Position numbers and translations under genes: made by a program
Shown: in pieces, positions 18,839 to 28,387 of the stretch
How the letters are laid out: every line of letters begins with the position of its first letter
Numbering within the stretch: position 1 is the stretch's first letter
The notes under the pieces: generated by a model
Told to the model about the DNA's origin: nothing
The model's database searches: none
What the model saw: the letters and a program-made list of their open reading frames with translations, nothing else
DNA from: Putridiphycobacter roseus
GTDB lineage: Bacteria > Bacteroidota > Bacteroidia > Flavobacteriales_D > Crocinitomicaceae
Assembly: GCF_003234935.1 (NCBI RefSeq)
Contig: NZ_QKSB01000002.1
Span: 434,001 to 498,000, forward strand
Direction: 5' to 3'
DNA: 64,000 nucleotides

Positions 18839-21800
18839 ATGAAAAATTTTCAAACCCGTTATAAACAACCTCTTTTAATTATAGCATTATTGTTGCTCAT
18901 TGGTGGTGTTTTTACCTACAAAAATTTAAAAACTGGCTTATTTCCCGATATCACTTTCCCTAAAATTAAAATTATTGCGGATGCAGGACAGCAGCCCGTT
19001 GACAAAATGATGGCTTCAGTGACCATTCCACTTGAAAATATAGTACGTGCAACCGAAGGACTCGAGAACATTCGAAGCACTACTTCTAGGGGTAGTTGCG
19101 AAATTTCCGTATTTCTAAGTTGGGATGTTGACATCAATACTGCAAAGGCTCAAATAGAATCTTTTATTAACCAAGCCCAAGGGAATTTATTACCCAACAC
19201 AGCCATTTCTGTCCAAAAAATGAATCCTTCTATTCTACCCATCATGGGGTATTCCTTAGAAGGAAACTTGTCGCAAGTTGAATTAAAAAAAATAGCACAA
19301 TACACTGTTAAACCTTACTTATCAAGCAGTAAAGGAGTTTCCAGTATCGCAGTCATTGGCGGTAAAGAAAAGGAATATCAGGTGGTGCTTAAGCCTGATA
19401 TTATTAACGCCTTGGGGGTAACCTTACCACAGATTCAAAATGCAATCGTTAATTCTAACTTACTACAATCTACCGGATATATAGCAGATTATGATCGACT
19501 TTATTTAACAATAATAGACAATGCAGTAAATAAAATAAATGACTTAGAAGACTTAGTAATTATAAATACAGCAGCACGTTTAATACGATTAAAGGACGTA
19601 GCAAACATTCAACTTGCTGAAGCCAAATCCTATGTAAGTGTTGTCGCAAACGGAAAAAATGTACCCCTTATTGCAATCATAAAGCAACCAAATGCCAACT
19701 TAATGGATGTAAATACAATTATAGAAAAAAAAGTAGCTGCATTAAGTTTCATTTTACCCAAGGGTGTCCGTTTAGTTCCATTTTACCAACAAGCTGATTT
19801 TGTCAAAAACAGCATTAAAAGTATTGAAGATGTATTGTGGATTGGTTTGGCATTGGCCTTAGTAATAGTCGTTTTATTTTTAAGAGCTTTTAATGCCAGT
19901 ATGGTTGTGTTATTTACCATTCCAATCACCTTATCCCTTACCCTAATTATATTGCAGTATTTTGGTTACACCCTTAATATTATGACCCTTGGTGCAATAG
20001 CCGCAGCAATAGGCTTAATGATTGATGATGTTGTTATAGTAATTGAACAAATTCATAAAATAAAAGAAGAACATCCCGACAAAAGCATGACTTGGTGTAT
20101 TGTGAATGCCATTTCGCATTTGTTTCCTGCTATGGTGGGTTCGTCACTCAGTACTTTGGTCATATTTATTCCTTTTGTATTAATGACAGGAGTAGCAGGG
20201 GCTTATTTTCAAGTCATGGCTTTTACAATGATAATTGCTTTAACAGCTTCATTTTTTATTAGCTGGATAATTGTCCCGGTATTGTATCTCCTTTTTTCTA
20301 AAACTAAAATTAAAGCAGTAGTGAAAATAAAACCTGCGCGTACAACATGGATACATCAAATATTAAACAGACCAATTTTGGGTCTATCATTCGTACTAAT
20401 TTGTATAGTAATACTCATTATAATCCCTTCAAAATTACCTTCTGGTTTTTTGCCAGAAATGGATGAAGGAAGTATTGTATTAGACTTTAATAGCGATCCA
20501 GGTACCAGTTTAAAAGAAACAGATAGGATGCTTTCCATTGTAAATAATATTCTCGATCATCAACCAGAAGTAGCAGCATATTCTTCACGACTGGGAACAC
20601 AAATGGGTTTTTTTATCACGGAACCAAACAGAGGTGATTTTTTGATTAAACTAAATGCAAACAGAAAGAAAACCACAGAGGAAGTTGCAGCTGAAATAAG
20701 AACAAAAATAGAAGCCGTTGTTCCTCAACTAACCGTGGATTTTGGTCAGGTAATTGGTGATATGTTAGGTGACTTAATGAGCTCTGTTCAACCCATAGAA
20801 ATAAAATTATATGGGGATGACATTGAAAAAATACATGAATTGTCTCAAAAAATTGCCCAAGTCACTAGAAAAACAGCTGGAACAGCAGATGTAAATGACG
20901 GAATAATAATCGCAGGGCCGGAATTAACCATTCAACCAAATGTACAAAAGCTTGCACAAATGAATATGACACCTGCAGATTTTCAAATGATAATTCAAAC
21001 ACAAATTAAAGGTGTAATTGTAAGTAATATGATTGATCAAGAGCGCATTATTAATATTCGTATGATTTATCCAAATGCAACTAAAACAAGCATTGAAACA
21101 CTAAAAAACAGCAATGTGCTAACTCCAAGTGGGGCCTTAGTTCCGTTGACAACCCTAGCCAATATTGTTCTAAAAAAGGGAGTTGCTCAAATGAATAGAG
21201 AAAATCAAAAATCAATGGGTGTAATTACTGCAAGACTCAATAACCGTGATTTGGGTTCTACACTAAATGAATTGCGGAAAAATATACAAAACCAACTAAA
21301 TTTACCTACTGGTTATCATATTGAATATGGAGGAGAATACCAACAACAACAACAAGCATTTAAAGAATTGTTAACCATTCTCATTTCCGCATTTTTACTC
21401 GTATTTATTGTTATCTTATTTTTATTTAAAAAAATTAAAATTGCACTAAGTATCCTCTGTCTTTCTTTATTGGGAATTGCTGGCTGTTTATTTAGTTTAT
21501 ACATTACCCATACCGCCCTGAACGTAGGCAGTTATATGGGAATTATTATGATTGTTGGAATAATCGGTGAAAATGCAATATTTACGTATCAACAATATTT
21601 GGATTGTCCAAATGAATTCACGCATATAGAAAAAATTGAATTTTCGATTGCAGCCAGATTAAGACCCAAATTAATGACTGCTTTTGCGGCCATAACAGCT
21701 TTAATTCCTTTAGCATTAGGTATAGGCGCAGGAGCACAATTGCATCAACCCCTTGCCATTACAGTTATTGGTGGGTTAATTTTTGCTCTTCCTTTATTGT

Positions 21801-21841
21801 TACTCGTATTTCCTACCCTTCTGAAAATTATTAAATCCTAA
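18839..21841 (+). CDS. RND efflux permease, second system
   Basis: 1000 residues with the usual twelve-helix RND plan. The proton-relay pair lies at about 396-397 (GLMIDDVVIVIEQ). The DD form is that of HAE/AcrB-like pumps and argues against a metal CzcA-type assignment, which normally has a single Asp followed by Gly. The second half has IIMIVGIIGENAIFTYQQY. It is the last gene of the two-component/tripartite set 14517-21841. The substrate is not known. Confidence 0.92.
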   Translation: MKNFQTRYKQPLLIIALLLLIGGVFTYKNLKTGLFPDITFPKIKIIADAGQQPVDKMMASVTIPLENIVRATEGLENIRSTTSRGSCEISVFLSWDVDINTAKAQIESFINQAQGNLLPNTAISVQKMNPSILPIMGYSLEGNLSQVELKKIAQYTVKPYLSSSKGVSSIAVIGGKEKEYQVVLKPDIINALGVTLPQIQNAIVNSNLLQSTGYIADYDRLYLTIIDNAVNKINDLEDLVIINTAARLIRLKDVANIQLAEAKSYVSVVANGKNVPLIAIIKQPNANLMDVNTIIEKKVAALSFILPKGVRLVPFYQQADFVKNSIKSIEDVLWIGLALALVIVVLFLRAFNASMVVLFTIPITLSLTLIILQYFGYTLNIMTLGAIAAAIGLMIDDVVIVIEQIHKIKEEHPDKSMTWCIVNAISHLFPAMVGSSLSTLVIFIPFVLMTGVAGAYFQVMAFTMIIALTASFFISWIIVPVLYLLFSKTKIKAVVKIKPARTTWIHQILNRPILGLSFVLICIVILIIIPSKLPSGFLPEMDEGSIVLDFNSDPGTSLKETDRMLSIVNNILDHQPEVAAYSSRLGTQMGFFITEPNRGDFLIKLNANRKKTTEEVAAEIRTKIEAVVPQLTVDFGQVIGDMLGDLMSSVQPIEIKLYGDDIEKIHELSQKIAQVTRKTAGTADVNDGIIIAGPELTIQPNVQKLAQMNMTPADFQMIIQTQIKGVIVSNMIDQERIINIRMIYPNATKTSIETLKNSNVLTPSGALVPLTTLANIVLKKGVAQMNRENQKSMGVITARLNNRDLGSTLNELRKNIQNQLNLPTGYHIEYGGEYQQQQQAFKELLTILISAFLLVFIVILFLFKKIKIALSILCLSLLGIAGCLFSLYITHTALNVGSYMGIIMIVGIIGENAIFTYQQYLDCPNEFTHIEKIEFSIAARLRPKLMTAFAAITALIPLALGIGAGAQLHQPLAITVIGGLIFALPLLLLVFPTLLKIIKS

Positions 21842-21859
21842 TTATTATTTTTAAATACT

Positions 21860-21872
21860 GAACACTGTGTTC
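21860..21872. repeat. Small perfect palindrome after the pump gene
   Basis: GAACAC/T/GTGTTC, 13 bp, lies 19 bp after the stop of the second RND pump. No T tract follows, so it is only a weak terminator candidate. Confidence 0.3.
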
Positions 21873-22004
21873 CTAGATGCTCGATTTTTGGAATTTGTTT
21901 TTCACTTTCCATTCCTCTGATAGAAATTAATGGAAACAGCTATGCGCCAACCTCCATTTTTACAAAATTATTCTTAAATTGTCCTGCATTAAAGATTTAA
22001 AAAT

Positions 22005-22862
22005 ATGGGATTATTTAGTCGAATAGGTAAAGGTTGGCGATTAGGAATAGCGAGCTTAAAGGTGATTAAGAAAAATAAACAACTTGTTTTATTCCCCATC
22101 ATTTCCACTTTATTTCTACTATTCGTAATTGGCAGTTTTATGGGCTTAGCCTATGCCAAGTGGGGATACGACTACCCTGAAATGGTACAAGAAGGATCTT
22201 TAATCGACTACGTATTTGCCTTTATTACTTATTTGATTTCTTATTTTGTAATTGTCTTTTTCAATGTCGGTTTGGTACACTGTACCCGCATGTATTTACA
22301 AGGAGAAAAGCCAACTTTTAAAGCAGGTGTACAATTTAGTATGACTAGAATTCCAGCTATTCTCGGTTGGGCCACTTTGTCTGCTACGGTTGGACTAATC
22401 ATTAAGGCTATTCAAGAAAATTCTGGAACAGTAGGTGGGATTATTGCCAGTATAATTGGTATTGTATGGTCAATCGCTACCTTTTTTGTAGTACCTGTAT
22501 TGGCTTACGAAAACGTGGGACCGGTAGAAGCATTAAAAAAATCGGGTAAAATCATGAAAGAAAAATGGGGAGAATCGATTGGTGCTACTTTTAGCTTTGG
22601 CATTTTAAGCTTTTTAGGGATGTTATTATTTGCCATTCCTATTGGCTTTTTGTTGTTTTTAGTGCACCCCGTACTCGGCATCACCGTTGGTATATTAATT
22701 GTTTTTTTTATTCAAAGTATTGTTTCTGCTTCCGAAATGGTTTTTATTACCACCATCTACCAACAATTAACGGGCGACTCGGCATTAGATGAAGAAGACT
22801 GGGATGCGAATACGATTGATGATTTATTTATTCAAAAAAAGAAAAAAGGAATTTTCAGCTAA
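22005..22862 (+). CDS. DUF6159 family membrane protein
   Basis: 285 residues. It opens MGLFSRIGKGWRLGIASLKV, then KKNKQLVLFPIIS, the characteristic start of DUF6159 proteins, followed by about six hydrophobic segments and a charged cytoplasmic tail (DEEDWDANTIDDLFIQKKKK). No function is known for the family. It stands alone, with 163 bp before it and 137 bp after. Confidence 0.75.
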   Translation: MGLFSRIGKGWRLGIASLKVIKKNKQLVLFPIISTLFLLFVIGSFMGLAYAKWGYDYPEMVQEGSLIDYVFAFITYLISYFVIVFFNVGLVHCTRMYLQGEKPTFKAGVQFSMTRIPAILGWATLSATVGLIIKAIQENSGTVGGIIASIIGIVWSIATFFVVPVLAYENVGPVEALKKSGKIMKEKWGESIGATFSFGILSFLGMLLFAIPIGFLLFLVHPVLGITVGILIVFFIQSIVSASEMVFITTIYQQLTGDSALDEEDWDANTIDDLFIQKKKKGIFS

Positions 22863-22999
22863 ACAATAACTCGTTTTACCGATAGCAACCAGACGCTAAG
22901 GGGTAGAAAAAGTAGTCCATACGAAACCTTCTTCCTTGGTAAATCTTAGGGTAAAAACAACCGCGCATTAACGCCCTGTTACTTTCTAATTTAATATAC

Positions 23000-23917
23000 T
23001 TATATGTCAAATTTAAAGTGCGTCAATTCTTCGGAGACGGTCCATAATTTAGCAGCCACTTCTTTGTCGTACGCCCTTGGTTTTGCCATCACTTTGGCTG
23101 GAGGACCTTTCATTTCTTTAAAACCAATTGGACCAAAATAATCTCCCCCTTGCACCTCATTGTCCAGTGCGGCCATAATTGTAGGCAAAGCGCCCTTTGC
23201 CGGTTTATGCGTCATGAAAACAAAAATAGGCATGAGTAAATAATAGGGTATTTTAGGAATATGTCTGCCCAAATCCGTAGTGGAAACACCTGGATGAGCC
23301 CCAACAGAAATGGTGCTTTTATGGGCCTTTTTTAATCGCCTATTCAATTCTTGTGTAAATAATAAACAAGCCAATTTACTTTGCCCGTAAGCTACAAATT
23401 TGGAATATGATTTTTCACTATTCAAGTTATCAAAATCAATAACCCCAGTTTCATGTGCCTTACTGCTTAAAGTTACCACCCGAGCATTAGGGGTATTATT
23501 CAGCACCTCCATTAATAAGCCGGTAAGTAAGAAATGACTCAAATAATTTACCCCCATTTGACTTTCAAATCCGTCCTTGGTTTTTTGAAAGGGAGGAATC
23601 ATGATACCTGCATTATTAATCAGTAGGTCTAAACGTTGATATTCTTTTAAAAAGGTAGCTGCAAATTTACGTACCGAAGACAAATCCATTAAATCTATGG
23701 CAATAAACTCCAATTTCGCATGGGGCACTTCTTTTTTAATTTTGGCCATGGCCGCTTTTGCTTTCTGCTCATTTCTGCAAGCCATTATTACTTTGATTTC
23801 CTTTTTCGCAAACGTCAATGACGTTTGAAAGCCTAAACCAGTATTGGCGCCAGTAACAATAGCAATTTTTCCTTTTTGGCTGGGAATGGATGCTACATTA
23901 AAAGTGGTAGTATGCAT
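23000..23917 (-). CDS. SDR oxidoreductase, retinol-dehydrogenase-like
   Basis: About 305 residues from the ATG at 23917 (MHTTTFNVASIPSQKGK). The frame is open to 23968, but the extra residues are unlike the family. It has VTGANTGLG, LINNAGIM and YGQSKLAC (catalytic Y and K), in the order of the WWOX/retinol-dehydrogenase-like branch of SDRs. The substrate is unknown. A sigma-70-like gene lies upstream on the same strand. Confidence 0.88.
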   Translation of the reverse strand: MHTTTFNVASIPSQKGKIAIVTGANTGLGFQTSLTFAKKEIKVIMACRNEQKAKAAMAKIKKEVPHAKLEFIAIDLMDLSSVRKFAATFLKEYQRLDLLINNAGIMIPPFQKTKDGFESQMGVNYLSHFLLTGLLMEVLNNTPNARVVTLSSKAHETGVIDFDNLNSEKSYSKFVAYGQSKLACLLFTQELNRRLKKAHKSTISVGAHPGVSTTDLGRHIPKIPYYLLMPIFVFMTHKPAKGALPTIMAALDNEVQGGDYFGPIGFKEMKGPPAKVMAKPRAYDKEVAAKLWTVSEELTHFKFDI

Positions 23918-24004
23918 AATATTTAAAGTTGGTGAGAAGATAGTAAAACATGACATATTATATGTCAAAACAAAATACTTTTTGATATTGGTATTTACAA
24001 TATT

Positions 24005-24778
24005 TTAAAAAACGATATCCCTATATCTCTCCACAAAACTATCGAGAATACTGGTTTTAGATTTTTTTAAATCGGCTTTTACTTCCCCTTCACTTTTTTT
24101 CTGAATCACCGCCACATCTTGTGGTGCTACGCCTTGATCATGTGCTAAATTTAAGGCCAAGGCCGATTCTTTTGGCAAGTGTTTCATCACTACATCCAGG
24201 TGAGAATTAATTTCTTTTTCCGCTATTTGATTCCGAATGGTTTCTAGATGTTGCCGTTCATTGTCCGACTTAAAAATAGCCGCCAATACTTTTTTACCTG
24301 AATCTGAAATTGCTGTTGTATTGCCATTCAAAGTCACTTTTCCTGTTTTATCCGCGGCAGCCACTTTTTGTTCCAATTCCGTCCATTCTTTTTTTGAATA
24401 ATTACCAAAATCACGAAAGAAAAAATCATCATAATCTTCCTCTGCAACTTGGTCTTCAATTAATTCATCTATTTTTATATACAACCAATTTGTAAAATCT
24501 CTTGCCGAATTAAATTTCGAAAAATTATCGTATGCTGCCACAAACAATGCATTGGTAAAATCACTCACCTCATATTTGCCATCTGGCAAAGTCTCTCTAT
24601 GGTGCGCCAATCGCAGACGACTCGCCACATATTTTTCCAATTCTGGCATAGCATCCAGCATTAAGTTATTAAAACTTTTCTGATCATTGCTTGCTTTAAA
24701 CTTTAACAATTGTACCCAAACGTTACTCGACCATGCGTGCATGGTATTTGAAGATTGATTTGATGCCGTTGTGCTCAT
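24005..24778 (-). CDS. Divergent sigma-70-like protein
   Basis: 257 residues, not a family I can name with certainty. The stretch 70-115 (VSDFTNALFVAAYDNFSKFN, then FTNWLYIKIDELIEDQVAEEDYDD) has the pattern of sigma-70 region 2. The C-terminal part (VMKHLPKESALALNLAHDQGVAPQDVAVIQKKSEGEVKADLKKSK) has the pattern of region 4, including the position of the recognition helix. The linker is unusually long and acidic. It could be an ECF-like sigma factor that has drifted, or a non-DNA-binding relative. No anti-sigma factor is adjacent. Confidence 0.5.
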   Translation of the reverse strand: MSTTASNQSSNTMHAWSSNVWVQLLKFKASNDQKSFNNLMLDAMPELEKYVASRLRLAHHRETLPDGKYEVSDFTNALFVAAYDNFSKFNSARDFTNWLYIKIDELIEDQVAEEDYDDFFFRDFGNYSKKEWTELEQKVAAADKTGKVTLNGNTTAISDSGKKVLAAIFKSDNERQHLETIRNQIAEKEINSHLDVVMKHLPKESALALNLAHDQGVAPQDVAVIQKKSEGEVKADLKKSKTSILDSFVERYRDIVF

Positions 24779-24892
24779 TTTTTGAATTTTTATAACCCTA
24801 AATTACCCTAAAGTAAACGGTAGTGAAATGACTTGTATCAGTAGCGGAAATGATTTTTAGATACTATGGGAAAATAGCCAGTATTAATAAAA

Positions 24893-25096
24893 CTAACCTT
24901 CACTTGGCTCAATGATCTTATTGATTTCCGTTTCTGTTCTGTCTAGTTTTTCTCGACAAAATTCGACTAAGGTTTTCGCTTCTTTTACCTTATCCGCCAA
25001 GTCGTCAATTTTAATTTCTTTGCGTTCTAAAAGCGATACAATTTCTTGCAGTCTCTCTAAGGCCTCTTCGTATTTTAAATCCTTTTCTAATTTCAT
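24893..25096 (-). CDS. xseB: Exodeoxyribonuclease VII small subunit
   Basis: 67 residues from the ATG at 25096 (MKLEKDLKYEEALERLQEIVSLLERKEI). This is the normal XseB length and sequence. The ten residues of a longer frame are very basic and run into xseA. Several small subunits wrap each XseA and are needed for the single-strand exonuclease activity. It lies immediately after xseA, one base beyond its stop. Confidence 0.92.
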   Translation of the reverse strand: MKLEKDLKYEEALERLQEIVSLLERKEIKIDDLADKVKEAKTLVEFCREKLDRTETEINKIIEPSEG

Positions 25097-25097
25097 T

Positions 25098-26396
25098 TTA
25101 ATCCTTTTTAATCGTTTTAATCTCACTGGTCAGCACACCTAAAGATGTGGTAGTCTGCATGGTTTTACCCAATAAATCTCCTGTCATTTCACTGACATCT
25201 ACCCCATCAATGGTAGAAATACTATAACCAACGTCCAATAGCCTTTCCGGATCTAACATTTTTAATAAATCATTTAACCCATTCAATTGGGTACTGCGTT
25301 GCGACAATACATTTTCACTTCCCAATTTTAAACGCTCTAGTTGGTTGGGTAAATCGGAACTTAGTGAAATTTGAATTTTATGGATACTCTGAGATTTTAC
25401 TTTATCTAATTTTAAATCTAAATCCGACTTTTCGGATTGGACCAATTGAATAAAGTTTTTTTGAATTTTATGGGCTTCTGCATTTAACTCCCATTGATAT
25501 TCTAACAACAATTGGTTGCTATGGTGTATTAAATACTTTTGCAAATAATTAAACTCATCTTTCAATCCTGCCACCATCTCTCGAGAATGATTCAAAACGG
25601 CATCAAAGCCTTGTCTTAACTGAGCGGAAAAGGTACCGATTTGAATGTATAAGAACTCTGCCGCTGCGGTAGGTGTAATGCACATTTTTCGACAAACCAA
25701 ATCGGAAACTACCTCATCATGCTCGTGACCAATACCGGTGATGACTGGTATTTTACTCAAACAAATATGCTTACTCAATTCATAATCGTTGAAAACATTC
25801 AAATCCATCTTGCTCCCGCCACCCCGCAGTATCACAATGGCATCTACATCATAAGTTTGCGCTTCCTTCAACGCCTCTATCAATTCTTTTGCCGCCTTAT
25901 CGCCTTGTACCGAAGTGGCAAATTCTTTGATGGTGAAATTGGTATAAATAGCATTCGATTCCAACTTACTCCTAAAATCGCGGTGACCTGCAGTGCCCGG
26001 AGAACCAATTAAAGCAATTCTTTTGGCAATGACCGGTAAATACAAGGCTTTTTGCAAGTCGAATAAACCTTCGGTTTTCAAACGTTCAATGGTCGCTTGT
26101 TTTCTGCGTTCCACCTCGCCATAAGAATACGCTGGGTCGACATCCACCACATTTAATTTTAGACCGTATACCTTGTGAAACTCAATGCGCATAGAAAATA
26201 AAACCTTATTTCCAGGCTTTAAAATTTCAGCAACATCATTCCCTATATTCGCCCTTATATTTTTATAAGTCCCCGCCCAAATGGTAGCCGTCATTAATGC
26301 CGAAGTTCGATTATCGACCGTATCTACTAACTCCAAATAATGGTGTCCGTTTTTTTCGTTCGCCTTTGCAATTTCGGCTACCACCCAATAATTCAC
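25098..26396 (-). CDS. xseA: Exodeoxyribonuclease VII large subunit
   Basis: 432 residues from a GTG at 26396. An OB-fold at about 1-95 (VVAEIAKANEKNGHHYLELVD) is followed by the nuclease domain with GSPGTAGHRDF, VILRGGGSKMDLNVFNDYEL and TGIGHEHDEVVSDLV, then a long coiled region. The enzyme degrades single-stranded DNA to oligonucleotides with XseB. The start is uncertain. Family-like sequence (FTLTQLTTSLENFVLKHFG) continues in frame upstream of the GTG to about 26459, but no ATG, GTG or TTG is available before the in-frame stop at 26487-26489. Confidence 0.93.
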   Translation of the reverse strand: MNYWVVAEIAKANEKNGHHYLELVDTVDNRTSALMTATIWAGTYKNIRANIGNDVAEILKPGNKVLFSMRIEFHKVYGLKLNVVDVDPAYSYGEVERRKQATIERLKTEGLFDLQKALYLPVIAKRIALIGSPGTAGHRDFRSKLESNAIYTNFTIKEFATSVQGDKAAKELIEALKEAQTYDVDAIVILRGGGSKMDLNVFNDYELSKHICLSKIPVITGIGHEHDEVVSDLVCRKMCITPTAAAEFLYIQIGTFSAQLRQGFDAVLNHSREMVAGLKDEFNYLQKYLIHHSNQLLLEYQWELNAEAHKIQKNFIQLVQSEKSDLDLKLDKVKSQSIHKIQISLSSDLPNQLERLKLGSENVLSQRSTQLNGLNDLLKMLDPERLLDVGYSISTIDGVDVSEMTGDLLGKTMQTTTSLGVLTSEIKTIKKD

Positions 26397-26640
26397 TGAA
26401 CCAAAATGCTTTAAAACAAAGTTTTCTAGCGAGGTGGTCAGCTGCGTTAGGGTAAATATTTTTTTTTCAGTTGCGATAAGGTGAAATTAATGAATTTGAT
26501 TGATTTTAAGAGGAGATTGAATGGTGATTTTGTCAACAATTCGCCCCATACGAATAACAGTTGTTGGGGTGTGACTTTGTGTTACCTGAAGTATACTTTT
26601 GCACAACTAGAATCAGCTTGCACCTGAAATACAATTGCCC

Positions 26641-27846
26641 CTATTTAACGATTTCTACCCCTCGCTTATGAATAGAAAGCATCAGCATAAGTGACAAGAG
26701 GCTACAGCACAAAAAACCAAGAAAAACTGGCAAGGCAGAAGTAGTAATAAAAGAACCGATAAAAATGGCGATTGGCACAGACATTAAGGTGGACATAAAA
26801 CCATTAATTGCTGCTCCTACCCCCGCAATGTGACCGATTGGCTCCATGGCTAAGGATCTTACGTTTCCAAAAATAAAACCTAAAGCCAAAAATTGAATGG
26901 CGAAAAACACCATAATCACCCATAAGTTGGGGTTGATGCCATTAAAGAAAAGTAAGGAATAAGTAGCAGATGACAAACTGAACAACACTAAAAAGTAAGT
27001 TGCCAATTTTTTCATACCAAAACGCAATACCAAGGAACTGTTTAAAAAACTGGCCACACCCATTGAAAATGCCAAAGCGCCAAACACGTAGCCAAAACCG
27101 TTGGTTAGTCCATATTGGTCTTGAAAAATTTGTTTAGATGCGCTTAAATACACAAAAAAAGCTCCTCCCATTAATCCTGAAATGAGTGTGTAAATCACCG
27201 TATTTTTGATGCCAAAAAATGTACGCGCTCCTTGCATAAAAAGTGACCTAGAAAACCGTTTTTTATCTTCCTTTTTTAAGGTCTCCTCTTGCCTTAAAGA
27301 AAACCAAAGCATCACCAATAAAATAAAAACAATTTGAAAGCCAAAGATGTATTCCCAAGTGTAATAATCTAAAATAAACTGGCCGATTAAGGGAGCCAAC
27401 ATGGGTACAATGATGAAAATACCTGTAATAAAAGACATGATGCGCGCCATGTTATTGCCACTGTAGGAATCCCGAATAATAGAGACACTAATGCTTCGTG
27501 GAGCCGACAGTCCCATGCCTTGTAAAACACGTCCAATTAACATGACGGCTAAAGAGTCTGCCCAAACACAAATTAAACTGGCTATAATAAAAGTGAAAGC
27601 ACCTGCATAAACCATGGGTTTACGACCGAAACTATCGGATAGGGTGCCAAAAAACAATTGGCCCACACCCAGCCCGACTAGAATCATGGTGACAATTAAT
27701 TGTAAATCGTTTGGCTCGGTAACATTTAAGCTGGCACCTATCCCATTTAACCCAGGTAAAACAGCATCAATTGCCAATGCTGCATTCGCCATCAAAAAGG
27801 CCATTAATGCAATAAATTCTAGTTCTGACTTTTGCTTTGCCCCCAT
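26641..27846 (-). CDS. MFS drug exporter, Bcr/CflA type
   Basis: 401 residues with twelve hydrophobic segments. It has LSDSFGRKPMVYAGAFTF after the second segment, the MFS A-motif, and VGLGVGQLFFGTLSD before it, and RVLQGMGLSAPRSISVSIIRDSYSGN, which is typical of the Bcr/CflA multidrug group. Proton-driven export of drugs or dipeptides across the inner membrane is expected. It stands alone, with a terminator shared in the 175-bp gap with thioredoxin. Confidence 0.9.
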   Translation of the reverse strand: MGAKQKSELEFIALMAFLMANAALAIDAVLPGLNGIGASLNVTEPNDLQLIVTMILVGLGVGQLFFGTLSDSFGRKPMVYAGAFTFIIASLICVWADSLAVMLIGRVLQGMGLSAPRSISVSIIRDSYSGNNMARIMSFITGIFIIVPMLAPLIGQFILDYYTWEYIFGFQIVFILLVMLWFSLRQEETLKKEDKKRFSRSLFMQGARTFFGIKNTVIYTLISGLMGGAFFVYLSASKQIFQDQYGLTNGFGYVFGALAFSMGVASFLNSSLVLRFGMKKLATYFLVLFSLSSATYSLLFFNGINPNLWVIMVFFAIQFLALGFIFGNVRSLAMEPIGHIAGVGAAINGFMSTLMSVPIAIFIGSFITTSALPVFLGFLCCSLLSLMLMLSIHKRGVEIVK

Positions 27847-27974
27847 GATAATAATAACAATTGGTATTTAAACCGCAAAGTTAATGTTACCCTTGAGTTA
27901 AATTAGAATAATAGCCCTTTCTTATTGCCTTTTCTTAACTATTTTTAGCTTTTATGCTACGCCTATTTTTGACA

Positions 27975-28008
27975 AAAAAAGGCAGAAGTAACGTACTTCT
28001 GCCTTTTA
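27975..28008 (-). terminator. Intrinsic terminator of trxA
   Basis: GGCAGAAGTA and TACTTCTGCC form a 10-bp perfect stem with loop ACG. On the minus strand it is followed by a T run (complement of 27975-27981), directly downstream of the thioredoxin stop at 28022. Confidence 0.9.
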
Positions 28009-28021
28009 AATATTTGTATAA

Positions 28022-28387
28022 TTATGCTTCAATCCCCAATAACTCCTTATCAATGATCTCTTTCAATTGTGGTTTTTGCAATGCCCCAGCCTGCATCATT
28101 GGTTGTTTTCCTATCGGAATAAATAGCATACTTGGAATGCTTCTGATTTGAAAAGCAGCAGATAATTCTTCTTCAGCTTCGGTATCTACTTTATAGATCA
28201 CTAATTTATCGCCATATTCAGCGGCTAATTCTTCTAAAATAGGGGCCACCATTTTACAGGGTCCACACCAATCGGCATAAAAATCAATTAATGCTGGCAC
28301 TTCTCCTTTAAATTTCCATTCTTTTTCTGTGGTATAATCGAAAACATCCTTTTTGAACATTTCTGTAGTGAGTTGTATCGTTTTCAT
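28022..28387 (-). CDS. trxA: Thioredoxin
   Basis: 121 residues. The active site is WCGPC at about 40-44 with the two redox cysteines (41 and 44). FYADWCGPCKMVAPILEEL and the cis-proline region FQIRSIPSMLFIP are canonical. It is a cytoplasmic disulfide reductase, with a single-gene unit and a strong terminator after it. The N-terminal 25 residues are slightly longer than in E. coli TrxA, as is common in Bacteroidota. Confidence 0.95.
   Translation of the reverse strand: MKTIQLTTEMFKKDVFDYTTEKEWKFKGEVPALIDFYADWCGPCKMVAPILEELAAEYGDKLVIYKVDTEAEEELSAAFQIRSIPSMLFIPIGKQPMMQAGALQKPQLKEIIDKELLGIEA

Noticed and set aside
18839..21841. CzcA-type heavy-metal RND pump
   Set aside because: The proton-relay segment has DD, as in HAE/AcrB pumps. 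Metal pumps have a single Asp followed by Gly.
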